A stretch of DNA of 64,000 nucleotides from Argyresthia goedartella (lineage: Eukaryota; Arthropoda; Insecta; Lepidoptera; Argyresthiidae), in contig OX463812.1 in NCBI GenBank assembly GCA_949825045.1, positions 3,022,661 to 3,086,660 of the forward strand. The letters are read 5' to 3'. The notes beneath the pieces were generated by a model that saw only the letters and a list, made by a program, of their open reading frames with translations, was not told where the DNA came from and did not search any database. Of this stretch, positions 54,380 to 64,000 are shown one piece after another. How positions within the stretch are numbered: position 1 is the stretch's first letter; each line of letters starts with the position of its first letter. Both the position numbers and the translations under genes were made by a program.

Positions 54380-54800
54380 TTAGGGTTCCGTACCCGAAGG
54401 GTGCCAAACGGGACCCTATTACTAAGACTTCGCTGTCCGTCCGTCCGTCCGTCCGTCCGTCTGTCACCAGGCTGTATCTCAAGAACCTAGCTAGCTAGAG
54501 AGTTGAAATTTTCACAGATTATGTATTTCTGTTGCCGCTATAACAACAAATACTAAAAAACAGGATAAAAGAAATATTTAAGGGGGCTCCCATACAACAA
54601 TTTTTTCAATACCACATACAAACTTATGGATGCACCTGGTTACGTACATGGAGTGTGAAAGTAACCGCACCAATAACTTTGTAAACAATATTTTGCTGTG
54701 TAAAATCCAAACTATTCACTCCACACCATCGCTTCCATTGAACGGTGGTACGGAACCCTTCGTGCGCGATTTAGACTCGCACTTGACCGGTTTTTTATTT
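54380..54800 (-). repeat. Repeat P, copy 9 (near complete)
   Basis: Reverse orientation: TTAGGGTTCCGTACCCGAAG, seven GTCC/GTCT units, CTGTATCTCAAGAACCTAGC, then GGTACGGAACCCTTCGTGCG and ACTCGCACTTGACCGG. It is the clearest copy with both inverted GGGTTCCGTACC ends. Confidence 0.82.
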
Positions 54801-54828
54801 GATTTTCTGCACATAGAAGATACATACT

Positions 54829-54944
54829 GGGAAGAAAGAAAAAAATATCCTCAGTGTGTAACGTCGCTGTTTCTGATTCCCACGACACAGACAATCCTAG
54901 TGTTGGGCCAGCAGCAATGTATAAAAATGTTGTTTAATGTATGA
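54829..54944 (+). mobile_element. SINE family S, copy 8 (3' part)
   Basis: GTAACGTCGCTGTTTCTGAT, TCCCACGACACAGAC and GGGCCAGCAGCAATGTAT; the head is missing. Confidence 0.7.
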
Positions 54945-55079
54945 CCATAAGAGCCATCTATCGAGAAATAAGTTTACACTGATGTGTACTATTAAGAACA
55001 TTACTATAAACATATAAAATGTCTACTCTTCTGGTTCAGCCATACTCTCTAAACCCCTGAAGAAGAAGAAGCAGAAGCA

Positions 55080-55175
55080 GAAGCTGAAAATGCCCTACCA
55101 TTGGAGTATTCCTTAATTTAGCACAGCTGTGCCTCTGCCACCCCGTATGGGAAAAGGCGTGACGCTGTGTGTGTA
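55080..55175 (+). mobile_element. SINE family U fragment
   Basis: GTGCCTCTGCCACCCCGTAT and GGGAAAAGGCGTGACGCT are identical to 28379-28412. Confidence 0.5.
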
Positions 55176-55186
55176 TCCCTCAAAAA

Positions 55187-55640
55187 TTGACGTAGAACGT
55201 AAACGTATGACTATAAATCCAGTTTTTGCTTGGCAAAAATACTGCTACTTCCTGACTGAATTATTGAACAGCGACAAAAAACGCGGCTCGAGATACTGGC
55301 TTCGTCTGACTAGCGCGACTAAAAATCTAAAAACAGCAACGTGAGAACCTTAATTCGAGTAACATGAAATACAAAAAGATTGTTGGATTTTGTTGCTCGT
55401 ACATGTTCAACCTAATACGAATAGGGGGGATTTCGCTTCGATCATCTCCTTTATCCTTCACCTACCCTGACCCAACATTTCGCCCAGACAGTCTTTATTT
55501 AGCCAATAAGCGGTGGCCCAACTATTCAGTAATTTAGTCGCGCAAATGAGTAATTTTGTCGGGCAATTCACTATTTTTTCGCTCATTTCAGGAAGTTCCA
55601 CTGTTCAAGGTCTATCCTCAATTAGTTTGTATCTGTTCGT
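55187..55640 (+). repeat. Repeat V, copy 3
   Basis: The most complete copy, about 450 bp, without ORF. Shared blocks are listed under copies 1 and 2. It ends near TTCAGGAAGTTCCACTG. Confidence 0.6.
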
Positions 55641-55794
55641 TTTATTATTTCCCATTTTATTTCACCCTGAATTACATTTACCGCTCAAACAAAGTTAATA
55701 AGTAGTCTACCTACACTCGTGTGTGCTTCCTAATGAGCTATTGAGAGGAAATGTAATTGCCTACCTGCGGTCTGGTAACCGTGGACACCATCCT

Positions 55795-55838
55795 ATTATA
55801 ATTCGACGCTTCAATCTTCGTATATAATTCACAATGTA
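55795..55838 (+). repeat. DIRS left inverted terminal repeat
   Basis: ATTATAATTCGACGCTTCAA ... TATATAATTCACAATGTA pairs with 61525-61568. Confidence 0.8.
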
Positions 55839-55859
55839 AATTACAAGGCAACTTCGCAC

Positions 55860-56780
55860 GTGCTTTACCAAAAATTCTGAATACCAAAAAAACAAATGTC
55901 TTAATTATCTGTTATCTCGTGTACCAGAACTGTCTCAACAAGCCTAGACGGAGTGCTCAAGAAAAGTTGGAGTATTATAATGCTACAATAAGAAAATTAC
56001 AGTAGAAACAGGAAAGACTCAGGTCCTCGTCGTGCAATCGTATATTCCGATTCAGAGGAAGATTTAGATCAGTAAAAATTGGATGAAGATGCTTGCTTTT
56101 TCTGGTAAAACCGGAAAGCTAGCCGAGTGTCGATACAAACAAAAATACTGTCTGGATACTGGCCGAGCGCCAGTGGGATGGCAAAATAATGTCTAGAGGT
56201 TGCCCGAGAGTCATTCCGATGACAAATACCATCTAGAGGATGATCTAGAGTCTTCCCGTGGACAAATAAATATGGACTAGATGCTGGCCGACAGCGAGCA
56301 CGACGACAAACAATACAAAGTTATCTATAACTATAGGCTTGTTAACTCAATGAGGTAGCCGGTTAATTATTTCACCATGTGAGTTTTTTCAAAACTACCC
56401 TCATACATTTTTATATTCTCTTTTTACAGAGAATGACATTCCAACTAATGAGACAGTGGCAGAGGGTTGCTCAAATGATGCTCTAGACGACGTACTGCCG
56501 CCCGCGTCACCGAATGATGCCGCCGCCGCCGGCCACCGACTTAAACCTGCAAGCGGTGGCACCAGCGCTGATGCAGGATGTGACGCCGTCGTTTGACGAA
56601 CCGGTACCGGCTCCGTACGCGGATTTCTTATCAGCCGTACCGACAAGCGCGCGCAGTCGACTCACAGTCAGAAGCTGCTCGGTGTTACGTCTGACCTCTA
56701 GTGAGCTGCATACCCAATATGAAAGCGGACTAATAAAGGTAACGGTAGTAACCGAATCTCCTTTTATATAGGTATCGTAG
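55860..56780 (+). other. Possible decayed gag region of the DIRS element
   Basis: Coding-like but broken. Pieces such as LSRVPELSQQA and YSDSEEDLDQ lie at 55910-56070. A GC-richer frame (ENDIPTNETVAEGCSNDALD..., from 56430) follows a splice-acceptor-like TCTCTTTTTACAG. Position between the left end and the RT suggests gag, but no family motif confirms it. Confidence 0.35.
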
Positions 56781-56881
56781 AAAAGCTTTGTCTACCTTCT
56801 CGAGCATTTCTTCGATATGAGCATTCATGCGTTTACCAAGCCACCGAGCTAGATTTAAGTTTGGTTCTCACTAGGGCCGTG

Positions 56882-57352
56882 TAATGTATACATGTCACCG
56901 TAAGAGAGTCAAAACCGTTAATTGATCAACTAACGGTTTTTTTCTCGTAAGTTGGTCAACTATCGACAGATAGTAAACTGTAGCTTACTGCGTACTATAT
57001 GACGCGTTAGTTGATCAACTAACGGTGAAAACCGTTAAATTGTAAACTACGAACTATATGACGCGTTAGTTGATCAACTAACGGTGAAAAATGTTAAATT
57101 GTAAACTGGTTTAAACTTTAATTGCAAACGAAATACCAGGGCAAACACTGCGGTAGCTTAGGTGAAGACTTGGGGGAGAGCGCAGTGAAGCCCCCGAATA
57201 GTCTTCGTGTTAGGTTGACATGTAAAAACAAAAGAAACTTAAATTCTTAACCCTTTGGGTCTGGTTTACTATCTGTCGATAGTTGATCAACTACCGCGTT
57301 AGTTTATCAATTTACTGTTTTGACTATCTTCCGGTGACATACACATATATTA
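56882..57352. mobile_element. Palindrome-rich MITE, 471 bp, inside the DIRS element
   Basis: Inverted ends of about 80 bases: TGTCACCGTAAGAGAGTCAA on the left against TGTCACCGGAAGATAGTCAA on the complement of the right, continuing to ATCGACAGATAGTAAAC in both. Inside are two 59 bp tandem units, each holding the perfect 20 bp palindrome CGTTAGTTGATCAACTAACG (57005-57024 and 57064-57083). Repeat W (about 57139-57245) sits in the interior. Confidence 0.8.
57139..57245 (+). repeat. Repeat W, copy 1
   Basis: GGGCAAACACTGCGGTAGCT and GAATAGTCTTCGTGTTAGGT recur at 63469-63540. The CTTCGTGTTAGGT piece also resembles the middle of repeat V. Confidence 0.55.
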
Positions 57353-57579
57353 AACGTTTCTACACATGGTGAAGGATATAGAAGTAGATGGATTTATTGT
57401 CGGTAGCAAACTATCTGAAACGATAAAAACCTCTAAAACAATCGAAACACAAGGTTTTGCGATTGTTGAAGAAGAAAAAAAGAAGGAGGGGAGATACGTT
57501 CCCTGCCACATCAACGCAACAGACTTCGAGCTACACCAGACCTCGTGCTCCCACTCGGCATCAGTAACCACGGTGAACC

Positions 57580-58260
57580 ATGCTGGGTAGATTACAAATA
57601 TTTTATGACTGCTGGTTACATGTGAAAAGTAACCCATTTATGGTAAGACTTACTAAGGACGGTTTCTCGATACCTTTTCCTCAACCGGTCTACCAGTCTG
57701 CGACCCCACGTAATAGGTTTACATCAGCGGAAAACTACGAACATCGAAAATGTATTAGAGTTAGGTGAAATTTCAAAATGTCAGCCCTGTCATGATTAAT
57801 TTATTTCAAAAATATTCTTAGCACCCAAGTCGAACGCCACCGTTTGACTTGGGTGCTTGGGTTCATACTGAACCTGAAATGAACCTTTGAACTGAACCTT
57901 AAAATAAATTTTTACAAAATTTGCATTTCTAAAATGGACGACTGCAAAACGGCCGCAGAACTAATACGAGAACATGGTTTCATGGCAACCATCGACCTTA
58001 AAAAGTTATATCTAGGAGCAAGATAGAAAATACTTAAGATTTCTATTTACAAATGATTCCGGACAACATGACTTATATGAATTTACAGCAATGTCGTACG
58101 GCCTTTCTGTAGGCCCCCGAACATTTACAAAGTTGATGAGTGAAATTATTACTTTTCTGAGATCACAGGGCTATACGTCTGTAATCTACCTCGATGATAT
58201 TCTATGTATCGGTGTTAAATACAAAGAGTGTTCACGAAATGTTACAGAAACAGTTATGAA
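57580..58260 (+). pseudogene. DIRS reverse transcriptase, broken
   Basis: 57580-57768 reads LGRLQIFYDCWLHVKSNPFM and FSIPFPQPVYQSATP, the N-terminal region of DIRS RT. Around 57935-58240 come MATIDLKKLYLGA, KYLRFLFTNDSG, FTAMSYGLSVGPRTFTKLMS and the catalytic YLDDILCIG (YLDD at 58187-58198). A hairpin-bearing stretch (57800-57930) separates the two parts. A stop follows LYLGAR and the frame changes, so it is not functional. Confidence 0.82.
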
Positions 58261-58440
58261 TAAATAAATAAATATTAGAGTACAATCTTACACAAATCGA
58301 ACTAGGCCCATGGTAAGCTCAACAAGGCTTGTGTTATGGGTACTAGATGACGATATATTTAATTGAGATGAATACATAAGTAAATATATAGAAAACATCC
58401 AAGACTATGAAACAATTATTCATGCTCATCCATCACATAG
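58254..58440 (-). mobile_element. SINE family T fragment
   Basis: AATAAATAAATAAATATTAG tail, then GTGTTATGGGTACTAGATGA comparable to TCTTGGGTACTAGACGACGA at 62935. The tRNA head is missing. Confidence 0.5.
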
Positions 58441-58580
58441 TTAACTGCAGCGCCTAGGATTTGTAATAAATATTATTAAAAAAACAAAAAATAGAGCCTA
58501 CTCAGACATGTCGTTTTCTAGGATTTATGTATTACTTCACTAATTTATCATTACCTAACAATAAACGCAACTACATATAT

Positions 58581-59095
58581 ATCAAATCAAATCAAATCAA
58601 ATGGTTTTATTCAAAAACAGAGAATGTACAGTACAGTTGCTTAACAAAAGGTACCTTAGTACTAGGTTAAACATGCAGAAAAAATGAGTAGGTACATTTA
58701 AGAAGGGAGACGAGCTGATATCCTAGCTAGATTATCAAATAATCTGTGGTAAGGAATATCAGGCCCAAACCCTTTACATATAGTTTTTTGATTGTAAAAT
58801 AGGTACATAAAAAATGTTGCGGAAGATAGTGAATTTATTTATAATACAAATAAGTAAAAAGTTAATATTATACTTAGTAAAGAGACAATGTAAGATAGTA
58901 TAATAAAGGTTATTTTATGGAAAATAAGCCCATGTGTGTGTATGTGTAAGTGTCTGTAAGGGTGAGTGTGTGTATGTGTAAGGGTGTATATGTATGTGTG
59001 TGTGTGTTTTGTTAAATGAGGGGGTTGATGGTAATTTATGTTATTATATTGGGGGCATTAATGGGGTATGATATAAGAAATATGCATATTTATGC
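58581..59095 (-). mobile_element. LINE 3' end with AATCA-repeat tail
   Basis: Four AATCA units (58581-58601) are followed by GGTTTTATTC and a long A/T-rich 3' UTR with a (TG)n tract (58930-59010). The layout is the mirror image of the LINE 3' UTR at 14130-14606. No coding remnant is recognised. Confidence 0.65.
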
Positions 59096-59129
59096 ATCTA
59101 GAAAGTTTTTAAAAATGTATAATTTAAGA

Positions 59130-59600
59130 AATTATACAGCACGTCTAGTTCAAAAGTTTCAGTCGTTATCAGTCTGTACTATCACCGACTTTGATAATTT
59201 AATAGGCACTCTAACAGACGCTTGCCCATCTAACCGATATGGCTGGATATACAAAACAGCTAGAACGAGAGAAGTTACTTGTGCTGAAAAATATGGTTAT
59301 CACGTTGCATTTTTAAGCCATCTTAGCCGACCACAAATGGTTGTCCCGTAACATTATTTCAACGTATTTCTACTACGTATTGCTACTTTCAGTTTTCATC
59401 AAGTGATTTTTACAGATGCCTCCTTGACAGGCTGCGGTGCTTTTTGTAATAACGAAACCTGCACCGGCGGATGGAAAGACAATGAACAAGCTTTTCACAC
59501 AAATTACTTAGAATTATTAACAATATTTTTGAGTCCAAAGTACTTTTCTCGTTACAAGTCAAAAAGGGCAATACTGTCACGCGTAATAATACCACAGTAA
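59130..59600 (+). pseudogene. DIRS RNase H region
   Basis: LVQKFQSLSVCTITDFDNLI, GTLTDACPSNRYGWIY, then after a frame break IFTDASLTGCGAFCN and HTNYLELLTIF. These are the usual DIRS motifs after the RT, with FTDAS holding the RNase H Asp. Confidence 0.8.
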
Positions 59601-60098
59601 TTACTAGTAACAAAGCATCGGGAATACTAGTTTTCCTATATAGGCCTTCTCAGCCAAGAGTTGCAGTTTTGTATTCCTCTTACGCTCTTTCTTCTTCTTG
59701 TTACAGAGATCTTCAGCAATTCTCCAGGCAGAATTCCCTGGCAGCGGTGAAGCTATCAAGATTGCGTTCTCTAAAAGAGGAACACCAGAAATATCAATTG
59801 ATTTGATGGTCGCGTCTCTTTCTAAGAACTCCAGTAAACCTTTAAAATTTGGTGGAGCTTTTGTAAAGATAATAATCTGTTATAAAGGACCTGAGAACGA
59901 CAGAAACCCAGAACTTATTGTTAACAGTAAAGAAGCCACACAGGGCTGCATCTTCTCAATCCATTAGTCGATGGATGTAGAGCTCGTAGCACAAGACACG
60001 CCTCCACATCCGCGGCTAGGTATGCAGGAGTGTCCTTGGATATCATTCGTAAGGCAGCGGGCTGGAAAAAGACTTCAGAAACCTTTGCAAAGTTCTTT

Positions 60099-61336
60099 CG
60101 AAGGCGTTTGATTGTGTTGATCATAATACGCTATTAATTAAATTAAATCATTACGGAGTTAGAAATAAAGCGTTGGATCTACTAAGATCATACCTAAGCA
60201 ATATAGTTCAAAAGGCAGAAGTTAACGACGTAAAATCTGATGGATCGGGTGTTAAAATTGGCGTTCCACAAGGTTCCATATTAGGCCCTTTCTTATTCCT
60301 GGTATATATTAACGATCTGCCTTTCATGGTGGAGAAATTAACTGACATAGTGTTGTTTGCTGATGATACTTCAATGGTCTTCAAAATTGAAAGACAAAAA
60401 GGAGATTTTGATGATGTTAATGGTATATTGTCTTTAACCTTGAATTGGTTCGCAGTTAATAATTTATTGGTAAACGCTGGTAAAACCAAGTGTATCAAAT
60501 TCTCACTTCCAAATGTCAGGCAAGTTGAGACCAGTTTAGTGTTAAAAAACAGAACGTTAGAATTAGTAAATGATACGAAGTTTCTTGGAATAACCATTGA
60601 TAGCAAATTGCAGTGGGGACCCCACATAGATAAATTGGCTGGTAAATTAAGTTCTGCGGCTTACGCTGTTAGGAACATCAGACAAAGCACGGATGTGGCT
60701 ACATCTAGGCTAGTATATTTTAGTTACTTTCATAGTGTGATGTCCTATGGTATCTTGTTGTGGGGGAAAGCAGCGGATATTCAAACTATTTTTATTTTAC
60801 AGAAAAGAGCTATTCGAGCAATTTATAATTTAAAACGAACAGACTCCTTAAGAGAGCTTTTAAAAGAAATTGACATACTAACAGTAGCTAGTCAATTTAT
60901 TTTCGAAAATATAATGTATGTACGCAAGAACCTTACAAAATTACCCAAACTTAGCGATAGCTGTAATGTTAACCTAAGAAATAATCACAGACTCATGTTA
61001 AAGCGACTTTGTCGAAAAAGGGATATTACAATGTTCAAGATTACTTAAATGACAAGACTGTATGGGGTTAATCTGGCTCAACACACACCTTGCTGTTAAT
61101 AATTTTGTAATTATTTATTCCTGCTTATTAATCATAACAATTACATTTTTCATATTTGTATTAGTTAAGCACAACCTATTTTTAAAAGAGATCTAAAAAT
61201 CAATCTGTGGGAGTTTCTACGCCCTCCTTCTCCCACAGTGGTCCAATGTAGAGAGAGGCAAAAAATGACGTTTGCTAAGTATATGTAAATATCTACAGAA
61301 ATAAAGTACTTTGACTTTGATTTTGACTTTGACTTT
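60099..61336 (+). mobile_element. LINE B, copy 4, inserted in the DIRS recombinase
   Basis: Junctions are fixed by the interrupted DIRS reading frame. The 5'-truncated start reads AFDCVDHNTLLIKL in the palm. The 3' end is a run of GACTTT repeats (61309-61336). Target duplication is short (TTT at most). Confidence 0.9.
60173..61048 (+). pseudogene. LINE B reverse transcriptase, C-terminal part
   Basis: Open to a stop at 61046-61048. KIGVPQGSILGPFLFLVYIN, then catalytic LFADDTSMVF, TKFLGITIDSKLQWGPHIDK, HSVMSYGILLWGKAAD and RAIRAIYNLKRTDSLREL. It is the best-preserved LINE B ORF in the window. The frame is lost after NNHRLM, where copy 3 continues to SFKGQCILYN, so a deletion is likely at the end. 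It belongs to the broad jockey/CR1 group. Confidence 0.88.
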
Positions 61337-61524
61337 ATGCGTCCAATTATTGACGAAAGTCAAATTGCAAGATCAGTATTTCCTAATAATGTTGATTAAT
61401 TAAATCATTAGCTTTGAGGATCAGCTATTATTTATATAGATTCCAATTAAGAAGTATTATTTTGAGGAAACTGATGAAATATTAAGTTGATTATAAAAAA
61501 CATAACATTTGACTCTAAACATCC

Positions 61525-61890
61525 TACATTGTGAATTATATATGAAGAATGAAGCGCCGAAATATAATATAATGTTCAAACCAACTTCGAAGTAAAGTTC
61601 GATCATTATTATACGAGAACGCTTCATTCGAAGATATAAGGTAATATAGATATAATATCCCACCTGCCAAACCCCATAGGAAAAGTTTTATCTTCAAAGA
61701 ATGAAGCTTGCCACGTCGTCCAGTGGAAGCGCGCGGAATTAAATGATGACAGTTGGTATTTTGAATTTTTAAAACTAAACCTACACTGTGAATTATATAA
61801 TTCAAAATACATTTATGAAGAATGATGCGTCAAAATATAATAAAGATCGAACTTCACTTTGAAGTTTGTTTGATAATTATATTATAGATA
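61525..61890 (+). repeat. DIRS right terminal region with repeated end sequence
   Basis: 61525-61568 is the right inverted repeat. 61786-61842 repeats the same motif (GTGAATTATATA, GAAGAATGATGCGTC) in direct orientation. Both are followed by a GATCGAACTT/TTCGATC-like block. This resembles the internal complementary regions of DIRS ends. Confidence 0.65.
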
Positions 61891-61898
61891 GTAGTCTT

Positions 61899-62197
61899 GA
61901 TGCGGTGCGGTGCCGCACACCGCACGAAACAAGGCGAGGCAAGGCGGGGCGGCTGAAAAGCTCATTACAGATGGCGCTGTTGTAGTTGGGCAGTCTATTA
62001 TATTTACTTGTTATAATATATGGGCATCCTGACCTCATTTGAGGTAAATTTGGCCAGCACAAGCGTATTTGGAAGCTCACGTGACGGGTTTTTGAACCTA
62101 ACCTCAGATGAATGAAACTCTTTGCCTCAAACTATGCCAGCGCCACCAAGCGGGAGAAAACTGCCATTCCCACGCCGCAGCGGCGCCGCACCGCATC
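61899..62197. repeat. GC-rich inverted repeats, possible small MITE
   Basis: GATGCGGTGCGGTGCCGC (61899-61916) pairs with GCGGCGCCGCACCGCATC (62180-62197), one mismatch in 18. They stand out against the A/T-rich surroundings. No target duplication was found. Confidence 0.5.
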
Positions 62198-62199
62198 GC

Positions 62200-62849
62200 G
62201 TGGCCCTGACACAAGCAGGAGTGTGGAGATAAGCTCGCCTCTTGTATGTACTAAAGTAGGTTGACCTGGACAGCTCTTATGATATTTCACTTTGCACTGG
62301 TTCGTAGCTCTCTGGAGTACAAGCATTCTGTTCAAGCATTTGGTCTCCTCATTATCCGAGTGACATAATTGAAACAATTCAAAAGACATATCCTTTCTTT
62401 TTGTTTGTTCACCAGAAGAAAGTGTTAACTTTGGCACTATACAAGGACCACTTAAAGTTTTTTTTTCATAGCAGATCAAGTCTTACTGCTATATAAGATT
62501 TTAAGAGGTGGTGTAGACGAATTATTAATTATCGCCCATTTTATTTCAACATTTCCAGGACCAATGTTGCGTTTCATAAGCATTGGTAATAGAATTTCCC
62601 GATGCCATAATAAGTTATTCTCATCTCACTCTGAAGATGTAGATTGCTCTGAAGATATATTTAATCTTAGCTTAAGTAAATTAAAAAAGAACATAACAGC
62701 GGCTTTTGCTGTTTGATATAGCTTTTAATCTTTTATATTTATATAGTTTTGGTATACATTTCAGGAACGATAGATTTAGGTTGGAAGAATTGTTCTGTTA
62801 ATTATATGTTGTATTCACATTTGGGTATGCACGAAGCAAAGTGTTATTG
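62200..62849. other. No gene recognised
   Basis: A GAGATAAGCTCGCCTC motif at 62228 is a possible LINE C 3' tip remnant. Nothing else was identified. Confidence 0.35.
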
Positions 62850-63115
62850 TATTTTCAAATTAATAATAACACCTTGGACACTATTTACACACATTGATCT
62901 GCCCCAAACAAGGATTCCCTGTATCTTGGGTACTAGACGACGAAACACATACTTATATCAATAAATATTATAATTAGATAGATAAACAACCATGACTAGG
63001 GTACAAACATCCGTTCTCATCAAACAAATATTTGACCCCACCGGGACTCGAACCCGGGACCCTTGGCTTCGTAGGCAGGGTCACTTCCGAGTCGGCTATT
63101 TGGGTCGTCAGATTG
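62850..63115 (-). mobile_element. SINE family T, copy 2
   Basis: GGGACTCGAACCCGGGACCC (B box, reverse) and CTTCGTAGGCAGGGTCACTT, ACAACCATGACTAGGGTACA and ACAAACATCCGTTCTCATCA are shared with copy 1 (25470-25641). This copy extends further at the tail side (GGTACTAGACGACG). Confidence 0.8.
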
Positions 63116-63191
63116 CGTGTAGTGTGGAATACATGTTGGTTAATCATAATAAACAAATAAATATATAAAATAAAAAAACCCATGGACTAGA

Positions 63192-63395
63192 CATGACGAC
63201 TTCTATGGTAATGCGGTTCGAAGCTCTCCCTCCCAATCGAGAGGTGCCAGGTTCGAATGCCGGCTGGGGGGAAAGATTAAAACCCCAGGTCTTGGATGTT
63301 TATCGTAACGTCGCTGTTTCTGATTCCCACAACACAGGGTATCCTAGTATGGGGCCAGAAACAATGTATGTGCCTTTATACATGTCGTAACCATA
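63192..63395 (+). mobile_element. SINE family S, copy 9
   Basis: Head ATGCGGTTCGAAGCTCTCCC with B box CCAGGTTCGAATGCCGG; body AACGTCGCTGTTTCTGATTC, CAGGGTATCCTAGTATGGGG and CAATGTATGTGCC. Confidence 0.8.
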
Positions 63396-63468
63396 TCGTA
63401 AAATTTACTATATCATGAAATAGCCAACCATGGCTGAATTAGAACTTTCATTGTACAAAGATATATTT

Positions 63469-63540
63469 TAGGGCAAACCACTGCGGTAGCTTAGGTGAAC
63501 TGAGGCGAATAGTCTTCCTGTTAGTTTGACGTGTATAACA
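63469..63540 (+). repeat. Repeat W, copy 2
   Basis: GGGCAAACCACTGCGGTAGC, CGAATAGTCTTCCTGTTAG and TTTGACGTGTATAAC, matching 57139-57240 with a gap. Confidence 0.55.
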
Positions 63541-63599
63541 CAAAAAACACCGCGTGGTACTGATTACAATAGTAGTTTAAGTGACTGCTGCATAATGGA

Positions 63600-63693
63600 G
63601 GGCATTAAAACTCGAGAGTGGGTTTATGAAACCAGCCGAAGGCGAGTTTCATAATATGTAATATCACTCGAGAGTTTTAATGCCTAATTATGT
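63600..63693. other. Long imperfect hairpin
   Basis: GGCATTAAAACTCGAGAGTG and CACTCGAGAGTTTTAATGCC form opposing arms. An inner pair TTTATGAAA/TTTCATAA surrounds the loop. Possible foldback element core. Confidence 0.6.
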
Positions 63694-63799
63694 ACAGTTA
63701 CATACACTAGTTTATCTATACACATATCATAAGCTCTCTTTGATGTGTTCAGGAACCACATGTTTGACCGGCATTGTGGTTCTGCAATTGTTTAGCTTG

Positions 63800-63960
63800 T
63801 TCTTTAGTACCAACTTCACGCAGCCGGGCGTCGGCGTTCGAAATTTGAATGTCAGTACCAACTTCACAGACAAACTAGGGACGGCACGCGGGTGGGCGTC
63901 GGCGTTCGAAATTTGAATGTCATTATATGTAGAAAAACTACACATAATGACCATAATGTG
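63800..63960. repeat. Direct repeats and a terminal hairpin
   Basis: GGGCGTCGGCGTTCGAAATT (continuing TGAATGTCA) occurs at about 63827 and 63894. Both follow a GTACCAACTTCAC-type block or its variant. A TCATTATATGTAG/CTACACATAATGA hairpin ends the tract. Confidence 0.65.
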
Positions 63961-64000
63961 TAGTTTTCCAGATACGAAACGAGTTTTTACCAAGTAGTTT

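Larger units (their letters stand above)
59940..61390 (+). pseudogene. DIRS tyrosine recombinase C-terminus, split by LINE B
   Basis: 59955-60098 gives RSTRHASTSAA, GVSLDIIRKAAGWKKTSETF and AKF. After LINE B the frame resumes at 61334 with MRPIIDESQIARSVFPNNVD and a stop. The HxxR motif expected before HAST appears as RxxR here, and the position of the catalytic Tyr (FY-RP in relatives) reads Phe, so the enzyme would be dead even without the insertion. Upstream recombinase sequence (59650-59930) is only partly recognisable. Confidence 0.8.
55795..61890 (+). mobile_element. DIRS-like tyrosine-recombinase retrotransposon, decayed and multiply invaded
   Basis: Inverted ends: 55795-55838 is the complement of 61525-61568 with four mismatches in 44. 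Between them, on the plus strand, are RT pieces (57580-58260), an RNase H/RT-end region (59130-59560), and a tyrosine-recombinase C-terminus (59940-60098 continued at 61334-61385). This set is specific to DIRS-type elements. A related direct copy of the right end lies at 61786-61842. Four later insertions lie inside: a MITE, a SINE fragment, a LINE tip and LINE B. Stops and frameshifts abound. Confidence 0.8.

Overview
This is a eukaryotic genomic window with no recognisable host gene. The mix of elements points to an insect, most likely a moth or butterfly. It holds maT-type mariner, BEL/Pao, 412/mdg1-like Gypsy and DIRS elements, RTE and jockey/CR1-like LINEs with short microsatellite tails, and at least three tRNA-derived SINE families. 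The species is an inference; nothing here identifies it. Almost everything readable is transposable-element DNA, much of it nested. All alignments and counts were made by eye.

Layout. Positions 13-14750 are one degraded BEL/Pao retrotransposon on the minus strand. Its 3' LTR lies at the left and its 5' LTR at the right (12705-14750). Its integrase is split by an intact Ty3/Gypsy element on the plus strand (915-6688) with identical 109 bp LTRs, a 4 bp target duplication (CTAT) and open gag and pol. The Gypsy also carries an extra upstream ORF (1237-1524) for a small protein with a myristoylation-like N-terminus and one membrane segment. The right BEL LTR is split by a 1.56 kb 5'-truncated LINE (13051-14606); the left LTR keeps the empty site. 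From about 14780 to 16495 runs a 62 bp satellite split by a defective DD37D (maT) mariner.

Positions 16.5-24.7 kb hold SINE, LINE and MITE pieces, including a near-perfect 35 bp hairpin at 19142-19226. A broken DDE-transposase-like gene lies at about 24745-27490. It keeps recognisable splice sites around an intron filled by a SINE, which is itself split by a LINE with an 8 bp target duplication. Positions 28-31 kb hold copies of a dispersed repeat here called P (GGGTTCCGT/ACGGAACCC ends), SINEs and simple repeats. A degraded minus-strand LINE at 31.7-34.6 kb carries OTU-type cysteine-protease motifs upstream of an APE-like endonuclease and RTE-like 3' parts.

Positions 35-55 kb are sparse: more P, SINE S, V and LINE B copies, RTE 3' ends, a 257 bp foldback MITE (40281-40537), and long stretches where nothing can be recognised. 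Positions 55795-61890 are a degenerate DIRS-like tyrosine-recombinase retrotransposon with inverted terminal repeats. It has been invaded by a palindrome-rich MITE, a SINE fragment, a LINE 3' end and a 1.24 kb LINE inside its recombinase. The last 2 kb hold two SINEs and hairpin or direct-repeat structures.

Relative age: the Gypsy is youngest (identical LTRs), the BEL is older (about 11 differences in roughly 440 LTR bases), and the DIRS, OTU-LINE and DDE gene are oldest (many stops and frameshifts).
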